The translations under genes were made by a program, and so were the position numbers. The notes under the pieces were generated by a model. It saw only the letters and a program-made list of their open reading frames with translations. It was not told the origin of the DNA and did no database searches. Below, piece after piece: positions 1 to 8,252 of a DNA stretch of 64,000 nucleotides. Location of the stretch: the NCBI GenBank assembly GCA_011125455.1, contig VKHO01000042.1:1-64000 (forward strand). Direction: 5' to 3'. Source of the DNA: Chlamydiales bacterium STE3. GTDB lineage: Bacteria > Chlamydiota > Chlamydiia > Chlamydiales > Parachlamydiaceae. Position 1 is the first letter of the stretch, and each line of letters opens with the position of its first letter.

Positions 1-157
1 TGATGAAGAAAATGTGTTCCAATTTGTAGGTCAGATTACATTCTTTCCTTGGATCGGGTATATTGCTGAAATAGCTTAAAACTGAATCTCTAAACTCTTT
101 AATATCAATCTCTTTTTCGAGATCGGTGTATTCATCTTTACGGGATTTTGAGGCCAT
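1..157 (-). CDS. ISAs1-family transposase, N-terminal fragment cut by window edge
   Basis: The first 52 codons of a gene run off the left edge of the window. The N-terminus carries an 'FSNIPDPRKE' stretch followed by a 'YKLEHIFF' segment, which is the pattern at the start of ISAs1-family (H-repeat-associated) transposases. A good ribosome-binding site (AAGGAAG) lies just upstream of the ATG. A CAGGGGG-starting sequence at about 224-240 on the minus strand could be the IS end, but no partner end is visible here. Whether the transposase is complete cannot be judged from this window. Confidence 0.7.
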   Translation of the reverse strand, partial: MASKSRKDEYTDLEKEIDIKEFRDSVLSYFSNIPDPRKECNLTYKLEHIFFI

Positions 158-714
158 ACTTGCTTCCTTTGATATAAGCTATCAAAGGAGATGACCACGT
201 ATGAAATTTTTTATCAAGTATTTCTAATTAAAACCCCCTGCCCCTTTGAATGAGAGCTCTGTTATACTCAGACCAATTTCGGATACGATAAATCGGTTCA
301 TTTTGCATGGGTAGTCCCGTTTTCTTTCGTCAGAAACAGACTACTCCATGCTTTTTTTATTTACATGCTATTTTAAATTCGATGTGAGGGCTATTGTGCA
401 ACAAGGCCATTGTGTTTTGTATTTGTGTAAATTCTCACCCGCTCAGTAAAAGTATTATAAATCCAGCCATTTAATAAAACGTTTGTTCTTACTAGTAGAA
501 GAGGTGAAGTAACTAAAAACCACATTTTCTGCTGCAAGAAATTTTAACTTTTTGATTGAGAGAGAGTTAGATTTTTTTTTATACAATTTATTAGGATATG
601 CTTAACAATTATTATCGGGTTGCTTATAAACGTCTTAAATGTGACTCAATAAGAATGTTTAAATAACATTCCTAAAGTCAAAATTATTAAAACAAAAATT
701 TTTTTTATAGATAT
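158..714. other. gene-free stretch of 557 bp
   Basis: No convincing coding sequence. It holds the presumed IS end near 240, a possible small RNA ending in a strong terminator (about 275-358), and at 395-408 a TGTGCAACAAGGCC sequence related to the inverted repeat at 45263-45311. The remainder up to the protease gene is very AT-rich. Confidence 0.5.
305..358 (+). terminator. long hairpin with T-tract, probable intrinsic terminator
   Basis: GCATGG/GTAGTC (305-316) pairs with GACTACTCCATGC (339-351), with one bulged base, and is followed directly by TTTTTTT. The loop region can pair further (TTTCT with AGAAA). No gene on the plus strand ends just upstream, so the hairpin may close a short non-coding transcript. 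Confidence 0.7.
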
Positions 715-2490
715 ATGTCTTCTAACTTTACTTATATAAATAGTGTACAGGATAGAAATGTTTTCTCTCATGAAAGGGTGAACAAAGCAATTTACAACAA
801 AGATTCGAGATCTAATCTCTGTGATCTTGATGTACATAATATAGATGAAGCCAACTTGGATAGCGATTTTATCCAAAAAGCGAAAAGAAATGCTCGAAGT
901 GTGGCTGTATTAGTGCACTTTAGTAACCTTATGCCACAGGCTAATGGAGATTATAAAATCAACGAAAAGAGGGTTAAAACTCTGAGAGAGGTTATTTCAT
1001 CTTATTCGGATGCAGACTCTACAAAGCAACCTGATGAAGTCTCTCTAGCTCCAGATGTAAAGTTCGCAGATGAGCCCTGCTTTGGCTTTGCGACTGCTTT
1101 TTTAGTGGGCAAAGGAACAGTTTTCACAGCCGCTCACTGTGTCTGCGAGGATGAAAGTAACAAATTGAAAAGGGATTTGTCATCAATTCGGGTTGTTTTC
1201 AACTTTCAAATGCTCAGCGGAAATCAGGCTCCTCAGGTTATCCCCAAGGATAATGTATATAAGATCAAGAGCATCAAAGCGCATAGGTATACTGGATATT
1301 CTATGATAACCGAAGGCAAGGAGACTTTTAAAGATTGGGCCATTGTAAAGTTAGATAGGGAAGTTAAAGGTATTGACCCTTTAGAGGTTTCATTTGAAGA
1401 TGTAGGGTATGATTCAGAAAACCCACAAGAACTCTACATGTTGGGACATCCTAAAGGTTTGCCATTAAAAATAGCCACCTCTGGCAAGGTAATTAAAAAT
1501 GTCTATCTTGGCTTTGACGTAGAGAGTGGGAAAGAGATGGTATATAGAGATAGAAATCATCCCGATATTTTCTCAACAGACCTTCCAGCGTATAAAGGAA
1601 ATTCCGGTTCACCTGTGTTTTCCGCAAAACATAGGGTTATTGGAATGCTTTTTAAAGGCAATGTAGATCATAAAAAAGAGGTGGGGGGTAAGGTAGTAAA
1701 AGCTCACCCTGTTAGTGATGAAGCTATTGAAAACTATGATTGGGGGTTATGTCAGAAAGTAGCCGAAATCCCCTTAAATAAGCGTTCTGTTGCATTAAAG
1801 GGATTATCCCTAAGGGGCCGAATAAGTGGATGGCGTTCTTTTTTGTTCGAAAGGCAGCTACAAAGGAGGATCCTTGAAGCCAAAGAAACATACGATCGGG
1901 AAGATAAAGCGACAAGAATACTTGCTGGGCTAGGTCTTGTTCTCTTTCCTTTAGCCCCAATTTTCGGTGTTATTGTTGTAGTAAAGACAAGCCAATCATC
2001 GGATAAACGCAGTGAAGTTTATGAAAAGGTAGAGAGAAAGTGGTTAAAAATAACAAAAGTACAAAAAATATTCAATCAGTACTATCCTCTCAATTACCAG
2101 GAAGCTTACTTAATAAGAAAGCACATTCCAGCCTCACTTACCCGGGAAGAGATGAAAAGATTATCCATTACAGCGAAAAATATGTGTGCATTTAGTGTTT
2201 CGTTTGAAAAAGCAAGCAAAATACAAGAAGTTGCATCTTTGTTTTTAAATAAATTCGCGCCAACAAAAATCCTAGAGTTGATTTCTTACGAAGAAATGAA
2301 AGGCTCAATATTTACCAGAGAAACGAGAAAAAAACTCTTGAAGCGGATGAGTTCAGTGCAAGCAGATGGGACCCTGCCTTCATTGGATGAGGCAATGACT
2401 AAAATCGACACAGAAGAAGATTCTGAAGTGGAAGATTCTGGAGAAGAAGCTTATAACGAGCTTAGGAAGATTTTCGAGAGAATGGTATAG
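715..2490 (+). CDS. membrane-anchored trypsin-like serine protease
   Basis: The 591-residue protein has a clear chymotrypsin-fold catalytic triad: His141 in 'TAAHC', Asp207 in 'DWAIVKL' and Ser297 in 'GNSGSP'. Order and spacing fit an S1-type peptidase, closer to bacterial V8/trypsin-like proteases than to HtrA because no PDZ domain follows. A long hydrophobic segment at about residues 400-427 looks like one membrane span. The C-terminal 160 residues are charged, end in an acidic stretch, and match nothing I recognise. There is no cleavable N-terminal signal peptide, so export could be by type III secretion or the protein could be held by the internal span; this is inference. The start has no clear Shine-Dalgarno sequence. 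The gene stands alone between an IS edge and a decayed region, which suggests acquired DNA. Confidence 0.85.
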   Translation: MSSNFTYINSVQDRNVFSHERVNKAIYNKDSRSNLCDLDVHNIDEANLDSDFIQKAKRNARSVAVLVHFSNLMPQANGDYKINEKRVKTLREVISSYSDADSTKQPDEVSLAPDVKFADEPCFGFATAFLVGKGTVFTAAHCVCEDESNKLKRDLSSIRVVFNFQMLSGNQAPQVIPKDNVYKIKSIKAHRYTGYSMITEGKETFKDWAIVKLDREVKGIDPLEVSFEDVGYDSENPQELYMLGHPKGLPLKIATSGKVIKNVYLGFDVESGKEMVYRDRNHPDIFSTDLPAYKGNSGSPVFSAKHRVIGMLFKGNVDHKKEVGGKVVKAHPVSDEAIENYDWGLCQKVAEIPLNKRSVALKGLSLRGRISGWRSFLFERQLQRRILEAKETYDREDKATRILAGLGLVLFPLAPIFGVIVVVKTSQSSDKRSEVYEKVERKWLKITKVQKIFNQYYPLNYQEAYLIRKHIPASLTREEMKRLSITAKNMCAFSVSFEKASKIQEVASLFLNKFAPTKILELISYEEMKGSIFTRETRKKLLKRMSSVQADGTLPSLDEAMTKIDTEEDSEVEDSGEEAYNELRKIFERMV

Positions 2491-2923
2491 AAGAAATCTC
2501 TCGGTATTCTGCCTAACAAAATTCACCACTTTTTGTTTAGAAAGCTAGTAAAGAATTGGAGGATTCCGTTCGAGAGGGAGTTGAGGTAGGCTCATAACGT
2601 ATATTCCTCAAGCAGAAAAATATGTTTTTTTCTAAAGAAGAAAAGGTAAAACTTAATCATCTGACAGTTCATTTTTATAATGATAGATGTTGTTTTTGCC
2701 TTTCCTTTGAAAATATTGAGTACCTCTATGCCAGCTTGGGATACATCTTTCAGCGGCTGAAGCAGCTCACGCCTTTTTTAAACAACTATCTCAAGTGACT
2801 GTCGATTTAGTGAGCAATGTGCGAATTGACAAGGTCTTAGAGGAAGCTTCTATTGTGAATACTCAAGATCTTATCTAAGATCTTGAGCTGTGGCCTAACC
2901 CCTCCCTACAAGGCAACTGAGCT
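2491..2923. other. gene-free stretch with a coding remnant and a palindrome
   Basis: There is no intact gene. On the plus strand, 2745-2878 reads openly as a protein-like tail ending '..VLEEASIVNTQDLI' before TAA, with no start and stops upstream, so it looks like the 3' remnant of a lost gene that I do not recognise. A perfect palindrome lies at its end. Confidence 0.4.
2862..2887. repeat. perfect 26-bp palindrome
   Basis: CTCAAGATCTTA and TAAGATCTTGAG are exact 12-bp inverted repeats separated by two bases. No T-tract follows on the plus strand, so this is not a standard terminator. It overlaps the stop of the coding remnant and lies 37 bp beyond the 3' end of the HIT gene. Confidence 0.7.
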
Positions 2924-3793
2924 TTACTCTTGAGTAAACTTTAGCTGCTCTTTTGCTTGGTTGACTTTGTTCTTAAGTGCTTCTGCAGATAAAGGTGAAG
3001 CTCCAAAAAGCATTTTTCCTAAAACACGAAGTTTTCCCAAGGCGGCATTTTTACTATTTGTGACAATCACAAGATGTTTATGGCCATGCTCCTGTGTTTG
3101 TCCAGCTCGCTTACCTTTTTTGATCAGATAATAGATTTCATTTCCTTGAAACTTGTAAGTAATCGCATGCGAAAATTGTTCTGCTTCGACAAAAGCTTCA
3201 TGCGGCATCTCTTCCCAGGCAGTAATGTGCTCTTTCGGAACTAGCAATAGATGCAATTCGCTTTTTCCTGATACAAGTGGAGCATAATTGAATAAAATAT
3301 TAATATGCTCACCCTCATAAACAAGCTGTTTTTCAATCTGCTTTGAATTGCAAAAAGGATCGTTGCGAGCAGGAATTTCTGCCTCAAGATGAATAGGCTT
3401 TTCAAAAAAACTTGTTTTGCCTTCATGAAAAATAGCAATCGTTTCCGCTACTTCTCTTTTGTTAGTGGGTGTAGGTCCAAAAACAGTGTGCCATAAAACC
3501 TTTAACTGTTTCCAAAATGCCCATTCAGATTTAGGATAGGGAATAAAGTGATATCCAGAAAATGTTTCTTTGCCTGGTTTTTTATGAGCATATAATAGAA
3601 AGTCAGTTGTATTGCGCTTCGCCCAAATGGCTGTAATTTTTTGCATTAGGAATTGGATCTCTCCATAGCTTTGGGACATCCACTCATGTGAAAGCGGCTT
3701 AATTTTGTATGAATGTGTGCCGTAGGATCTTTTGCCAATGATGATTTTAGCATCGCAACCTTCATATACAGTTCGGTCAATTTGTAAAACCAT
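2924..3793 (-). CDS. tandem HIT-like domain protein
   Basis: The C-terminal half has the histidine-triad signature 'HGHKHLVIV' at residues 236-244, typical of HIT nucleotide hydrolases/transferases such as diadenosine polyphosphate hydrolases. The N-terminal half looks like a degenerate copy: after 'GYHFIPYPKS' (80-89) a helix ending 'LKVLWHTVFGPTP' parallels 'LRVLGKMLFGASP' after the C-terminal triad. The N-terminal copy keeps only one histidine and is probably inactive. ATG start with a good AAGGA site. The gene lies 17 bp after asd on the same strand and may be co-transcribed. HIT-family membership is fairly sure; the substrate is unknown. Confidence 0.75.
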   Translation of the reverse strand: MVLQIDRTVYEGCDAKIIIGKRSYGTHSYKIKPLSHEWMSQSYGEIQFLMQKITAIWAKRNTTDFLLYAHKKPGKETFSGYHFIPYPKSEWAFWKQLKVLWHTVFGPTPTNKREVAETIAIFHEGKTSFFEKPIHLEAEIPARNDPFCNSKQIEKQLVYEGEHINILFNYAPLVSGKSELHLLLVPKEHITAWEEMPHEAFVEAEQFSHAITYKFQGNEIYYLIKKGKRAGQTQEHGHKHLVIVTNSKNAALGKLRVLGKMLFGASPLSAEALKNKVNQAKEQLKFTQE

Positions 3794-3810
3794 AAAATTC
3801 CTTTTATTTA

Positions 3811-4887
3811 TTAAGCTGCTAAATAACCCATTTTCATAAGAAGCTCCGCGTTCAAAATACCTCCTCCTGCAGCACCTCTTAGGGTGTTATGCGATAATGC
3901 AACAAACTTATAGTCAAAGATAGGACATGGACGTAACCTTCCAACAGTAATAGCCATTCCCTTATCAAAATCACGATCAAGACGAGGTTGGGGACGGTTC
4001 TCTTCCTCTAGGTAATTCACGGCTTTCAAAGGTGCCGAAGGCAATTGCAAATGTTGTGGTTCCGCCTCAAATAATTGCCAAGCTTTGAGAATTTCTTGCT
4101 GAGAGGGGCGTTTCTTAAATTCTACATTGATACAGGCTAAATGGCCATCGATCACGGGAACGCGGTTACAATGAGCGGAAAACTGCATGTGTTGATTAGA
4201 GACAATGTGGCCATTTTTAATTTCTCCAAAAATCTTCAAAGGCTCTTGTTCTGATTTTCCCTCTTCTTGAGCAATGTATGGGATCACGTTGTCTGTGATG
4301 TCGAGAGAGGCAACCCCTGGGTGTCCAGCACCACTTATGGCCTGCATTGTCGTAATTAGAACTTTGAAAATTACAAATTCTTTGTGCAGTGCAGCAAGAG
4401 GAATCATGTAACTTTGGATAGAGCAGTTGGGCTTCACGGCAATAAAGCCTTTTTCCCATCTTCGATTTTTTTGTTGTAACGGGATAATATGTGCATGGTG
4501 TGCGTTAATTTCCGGGATAAGCATGGGTATGTCAGCCGAAAGGCGATGATAAGAAGCATTAGAAATCACAGGAATTCCGGCCTCTGCATATTTTTCTTCA
4601 TAATTTTTTGCCCCGTCATTATTCATTGCAGAAAAAACAAAAGCGCATTGCTCAGAAGCTACTTTTAAGTTGTTAAGAGAATGCACGATCTTGTTAGCAA
4701 AGCGTGGGGGGATTTTTGCTGGCCGCCGCCATTTGCCTAAAGTAGCTTCCTGATAGGATTTTCCTGCAGATTGCTCTGAGGCAGCAAGAAAGGTGATTTC
4801 AAACCAAGGGTGGGTTTGAAGAAGCTGCAGATATTGTTGTCCTACAACGCCAGTGGCACCTAATAATCCAACAGGTATTTTTTTCAT
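3811..4887 (-). CDS. asd: aspartate-semialdehyde dehydrogenase
   Basis: Asd reduces beta-aspartyl phosphate to aspartate semialdehyde with NADPH. This is the branch point towards lysine/meso-diaminopimelate (needed for the chlamydial peptidoglycan ring), threonine and methionine. The 358-residue protein has the dinucleotide-binding 'GATGVVG' at 10-16, the catalytic cysteine C155 in 'KPNCSIQ', and a 'SGAGHPGV' stretch. Length and the 'KPNCS' context match the archaeal/fungal-type subgroup also found in chlamydiae. It is probably cytoplasmic and the first gene of a two-gene unit with the HIT gene. Confidence 0.93.
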   Translation of the reverse strand: MKKIPVGLLGATGVVGQQYLQLLQTHPWFEITFLAASEQSAGKSYQEATLGKWRRPAKIPPRFANKIVHSLNNLKVASEQCAFVFSAMNNDGAKNYEEKYAEAGIPVISNASYHRLSADIPMLIPEINAHHAHIIPLQQKNRRWEKGFIAVKPNCSIQSYMIPLAALHKEFVIFKVLITTMQAISGAGHPGVASLDITDNVIPYIAQEEGKSEQEPLKIFGEIKNGHIVSNQHMQFSAHCNRVPVIDGHLACINVEFKKRPSQQEILKAWQLFEAEPQHLQLPSAPLKAVNYLEEENRPQPRLDRDFDKGMAITVGRLRPCPIFDYKFVALSHNTLRGAAGGGILNAELLMKMGYLAA

Positions 4888-5289
4888 ATTTTTTTGAAAA
4901 CTTAGTTTTAATGTAAGGTTACATTATGGAATTTTTTAGCTAAAGAAGGTTTTCAATTAATATGAAATAGCTACAGCTATTCGGGTGAGTCACTATTCAC
5001 ATAAAACGTTTAGTGTGAGCAAGGAGGAGCTTGAAGATCGCAGTGCAGTATAAAAAGGATCTATATGCTCGCATTTGTAAAATGGTATAGCAAACTTCTT
5101 TAATTAAGCCGCAAGCTCAAGGTTACAAAGATGTTTAGGATGAAGGAACTCATTAAGCAAAAAGCAAACTGGGAAAAGAGCTATCTTAAAGGAGTATCTC
5201 CTCAACCCATAAGAGTATAGGAAATCATGCGCTTGCTAAAAGAGAGCTCAAAAAACTTCGAGTAAGAAGAAATAGTTGAAGAAAACAAC
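4888..5289. other. gene-free stretch of 402 bp
   Basis: Between the divergent asd and ligD-PE genes I see no intact gene. A short open frame at about 5131-5220 (29 codons) and broken frames after it read as possible coding debris, but neither is recognisable. Promoters for both divergent genes should lie here; none is clear enough to call. Confidence 0.4.
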
Positions 5290-5844
5290 GTGACTTTGAA
5301 AAGGTATATAGAAAAGCGTATTTTTTCAAAAACAACAGGACCTAAGACAATGGTTTCTCGAAAATCTTTTAAGCATTTACATTTTAGTATTCAAAAACAT
5401 GAAGCCCGCCAGCTCCACTATGATTTGCGTTTGGAGTTCCGTGGTGTTTTATTAAGCTGGGCGATTCCCAAAGGCCCTTCGTTAGATCCGAAAGACAAGC
5501 GCTTAGCAATTCAAGTTGAGGACCATCCATTAGATTATCGGACATTTGAAGGTACTATTCCTGCGGGAAACTACGGAGCTGGGAAAGTGACGCTTTGGGA
5601 TGAAGGGATATATACCATACCAGAAACTCAGGATGTAAAAGATGCTGAAAAGAAAATTGCTGCAGATTTGCAAAAGGGCCATTTAATTGTCTTTTTCTCA
5701 GGTGCGAAATTAAAGGGAGAATTTCATCTTATCAGAATGCAGGGACGAGAAAAAAACGCATGGCTTTTTATTAAGCATCAAGATGCATTTACGACTAAAG
5801 AAGATATTTTGACTCTTAATGAAGCAGTAAAAAAAAAGCATTAA
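5290..5844 (+). CDS. ligD: LigD-type 3'-phosphoesterase (PE) module
   Basis: This is the phosphoesterase domain of the NHEJ ligase LigD, which trims 3'-phosphate or ribonucleotide ends at double-strand breaks. Residues corresponding to those known for the Pseudomonas enzyme are present with the same spacing: H37, H43, D45, R47, H79 and Y83 ('QKHEARQLHYDLR', 'EDHPLDY'). The GTG start is preferred because the first residues ('LKRYIEKRIFSK') match the usual LigD lead-in; an ATG at 5350 with AGGA upstream is an alternative. The module ends at a stop where a full LigD would continue into the ligase domain. It is the first piece of a PE-Lig-Pol gene broken into parts. Confidence 0.85.
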   Translation: MTLKRYIEKRIFSKTTGPKTMVSRKSFKHLHFSIQKHEARQLHYDLRLEFRGVLLSWAIPKGPSLDPKDKRLAIQVEDHPLDYRTFEGTIPAGNYGAGKVTLWDEGIYTIPETQDVKDAEKKIAADLQKGHLIVFFSGAKLKGEFHLIRMQGREKNAWLFIKHQDAFTTKEDILTLNEAVKKKH

Positions 5845-5873
5845 GAGAGTCTTTCTCGTGACTCTTCAAATCA

Positions 5874-6029
5874 ATGCTAGCACCATTAATCGATGCCCTC
5901 TTTAAAAATAAGGAATGGTTATTAGAAGTCAAATGGGAAGGTTATCGTATTTTAGTGTTCATTTTTGATGGAGCTATTGGAAAAAATAAAGAGGGTCCTG
6001 ATACCTTTATTCAAGGAAGCCACAAATAG
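5874..6029 (+). pseudogene. remnant of the LigD ATP-dependent ligase domain
   Basis: A 51-codon open frame begins like the ligase domain of LigD: 'MLAPLIDALF' then 'EWLLEVKWEGYR', corresponding to the adenylation motif KxDGxR with the Asp replaced by Glu. It stops about 26 residues after the motif, so the rest of the nucleotidyltransferase and OB-fold is missing. It sits exactly where the ligase domain belongs between the PE and Pol pieces. As it stands it cannot ligate DNA. Confidence 0.75.
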
Positions 6030-6076
6030 TTAAAAATTAAACCATAAAAAAAGCCTGGAATCAATTTCCCCAAGCA

Positions 6077-7021
6077 GTGCGATTTGATAAAAAATTACAA
6101 GAAGTGGGGAGAAAAATGGCCCATTCTATCAAGAAAGAAAAGCACTCAATAGCGACTAACTTAGAAAAAATTTACTGGCCTGAACAAAAATATAGTAAGG
6201 GAGACCTTCTTACCTATTACCAAGCGATGGCAGCTTTTTTGCTACCTTATCTAAAAAATCGTGCAGTAACAATTCGTCGATATCCCAACGGTATTGATGG
6301 AGATAATTTTTACCAAAAAGATAGCAGCACTCTCCATCTACCTTCCTTTGTTAAAACGATTGCAGTAGAGCATGACAAAAAGATTGTTCAGTATATTATG
6401 GTTCAAAATCGCAAATCTCTTGAATACATTGTTAATTTAGGAACCATCGAAATCCATCCTTTTCTGTCTAAAATTAGCCATTTAAAAAAACCTGATTTTT
6501 TAGTGATTGATTTAGATCCAGAGGCGATTGCGTTTGAGCAAGTAATTGAGACAGCCCTTGTGATCCATGAAGCCCTTGAGGAGCTTAAAATTCCTAATTA
6601 CTGTAAGACTTCAGGTGGAAAGGGCTTGCATATTTTTATCCCTTTACAAGCGAAGTATTCTTTTGAGCAATCCAAACGCTGTGGGGAGCTCTTGGCTCAA
6701 ATGATTCATACGAAAATCCCTTCGATTACCTCTTTGGAAAGAAAACCTGAGAAAAGGCAAAAAAAAGTGTACCTAGATGTTTACCAAAACAATTTTGGAC
6801 AGACCATCGCCGCACCCTATTCTGTAAGGGGAAGACCTTTTGCTCCTGTCTCCACACCTCTTTTCTGGGATGAAGTGAAAACAGGTCTATCGCCACTCGA
6901 TTTTACAATAAAAAATGTGATAAAACGTGTCGAGAAGATAGGGGATATTTTTAAGCCTGTCTTAGGTAAGGGAATTAATATTTTAAAAATCATAGAAAAA
7001 TTAGAGAAAAGCAAGGATTGA
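6077..7021 (+). CDS. ligD: LigD-type polymerase/primase (Pol) module
   Basis: This is an archaeo-eukaryotic-primase-type polymerase domain of LigD, which fills ends during non-homologous end joining. Metal ligands D145 and D147 ('VIDLDP') and D234 ('LDVYQN') are visible, as is 'KTSGGKGLH' (177-185) and 'AAPYSVR' near 246. Numbering is from the GTG at 6077; an ATG at 6116 is another possible start. The frame opens just upstream with residues that would be the tail of the lost ligase domain. The polymerase looks intact while the ligase is gone, so it may serve as a stand-alone gap-filling polymerase or primase. No ku gene is in the window. Confidence 0.85.
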   Translation: MRFDKKLQEVGRKMAHSIKKEKHSIATNLEKIYWPEQKYSKGDLLTYYQAMAAFLLPYLKNRAVTIRRYPNGIDGDNFYQKDSSTLHLPSFVKTIAVEHDKKIVQYIMVQNRKSLEYIVNLGTIEIHPFLSKISHLKKPDFLVIDLDPEAIAFEQVIETALVIHEALEELKIPNYCKTSGGKGLHIFIPLQAKYSFEQSKRCGELLAQMIHTKIPSITSLERKPEKRQKKVYLDVYQNNFGQTIAAPYSVRGRPFAPVSTPLFWDEVKTGLSPLDFTIKNVIKRVEKIGDIFKPVLGKGINILKIIEKLEKSKD

Positions 7022-7078
7022 ACACAAAGAATTTTCTATCCAGGTGATAATATCAAAAGCTTATTTTGGCCTTAGCCA

Positions 7079-7960
7079 CTAGACAAGCGCTTTTTTAAAG
7101 TATTTTTCCAACACTTTTTGTGGCGTTGTTTCTTGATTATACATGGCTTTAATAGGAAGGTGAAAGGTTTGCTCAAAAAGATGCTGACCAGACATTGCCG
7201 CATGGGAGACTTGATCGGTATAAACGATCCAAGTACTGCCGGTGGGAAAATGGACTTCCCATTGAAAGACCTGCTTTTGATAGTCAGGGTCTAACTTCAT
7301 GGCATCATGTATTTGAAGCATATAGTGATCGTAAAGCGTGCGGTAATCTTTTGTGAGGCGAAACAGTTTTAAGAGATAAGAGCTCATTGGCCAAGGCTCT
7401 TTAACTCGCGGAGCCATTTTTTCAACAACGGATTCAAAGGACTCTCCCAAGCGCCAGACGCGCGGTTTCCCAAGAGGATTGACATTGGAAAAAATCCGTA
7501 AAATGCGTTGTCCTTTTACAGGATTTGCTGGAAAAGAATCTACATGCAAAAGAGTGTCATCTTTCCTGGTAGAAATTGTACGTCCAGATGTTTCAACAGG
7601 CCTAAAACTAGTCCTTGCCTGTCTTACGTGCTCTATATAGTGAGGGAAAAGTTTTTCAAAAAAAGAACGGCTTTTTAAAGCATAGCGTTGCATCAATGCT
7701 TTTAGTTGATTGTGCTCCTCCTGAGTGCATTGCGCTCCACCAAGACGGTCGTTACGAATATCATAGCTAATGTTTTTTGATTGAGGATGAACAATCAAGG
7801 GGGATAAAAATCGTTCTTCCTCTGATTGGATCTCAAAAGATAGGGAGGGAAAGTAAAGCACTTTTCCATGCTCAAGACTTTGTAGGGCTTTTTCTTGCAA
7901 ATGACTAGAAACAGGCTGGTCCCAGGACTCTAAATTGATTGTTTCTAAAATTTCCATCAT
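7079..7960 (-). CDS. Kdo hydroxylase family dioxygenase
   Basis: The 293-residue protein resembles the KdoO family of Fe(II)/2-oxoglutarate dioxygenases that hydroxylate the inner Kdo sugar of lipopolysaccharide to Ko. The iron-binding facial triad is visible as H139-x-D141 ('LLHVDSF') and a distal histidine, H253, in 'DQVSHAAMSGQH'. The start is placed at the ATG at 7960, which has AGGA four bases upstream; a GTG 42 bp earlier has a poorly spaced site. It is probably cytoplasmic or at the inner membrane face. The gene stands alone and no other LPS gene is adjacent. The family call rests on the motif layout and overall sequence feel. Confidence 0.8.
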   Translation of the reverse strand: MMEILETINLESWDQPVSSHLQEKALQSLEHGKVLYFPSLSFEIQSEEERFLSPLIVHPQSKNISYDIRNDRLGGAQCTQEEHNQLKALMQRYALKSRSFFEKLFPHYIEHVRQARTSFRPVETSGRTISTRKDDTLLHVDSFPANPVKGQRILRIFSNVNPLGKPRVWRLGESFESVVEKMAPRVKEPWPMSSYLLKLFRLTKDYRTLYDHYMLQIHDAMKLDPDYQKQVFQWEVHFPTGSTWIVYTDQVSHAAMSGQHLFEQTFHLPIKAMYNQETTPQKVLEKYFKKALV

Positions 7961-8252
7961 TAATTCCTGTCTTTTAAAATTGCAACTCTGTCTGCCAATC
8001 ACTTCCTCATCATTTTTGCAAAAACGACATGCATAATAAGAAAGGGATCAGGTATCATTTCATTTGCAAAATAGTAAACTATTCAAAAAATCTAGGATAG
8101 ATTAATACCTTTTTCTGCCTTTGAATACTAGGTGTTTATAAAAAAAATAGCAAGCGGGTTGTCTTATTGCTGCTCGCGGTTTTAATGTGGACAACCAAGT
8201 TTGCTCTGAAATTCAATTTCTTAAATATAGAAGATGAGAAGAATAAAACAAT

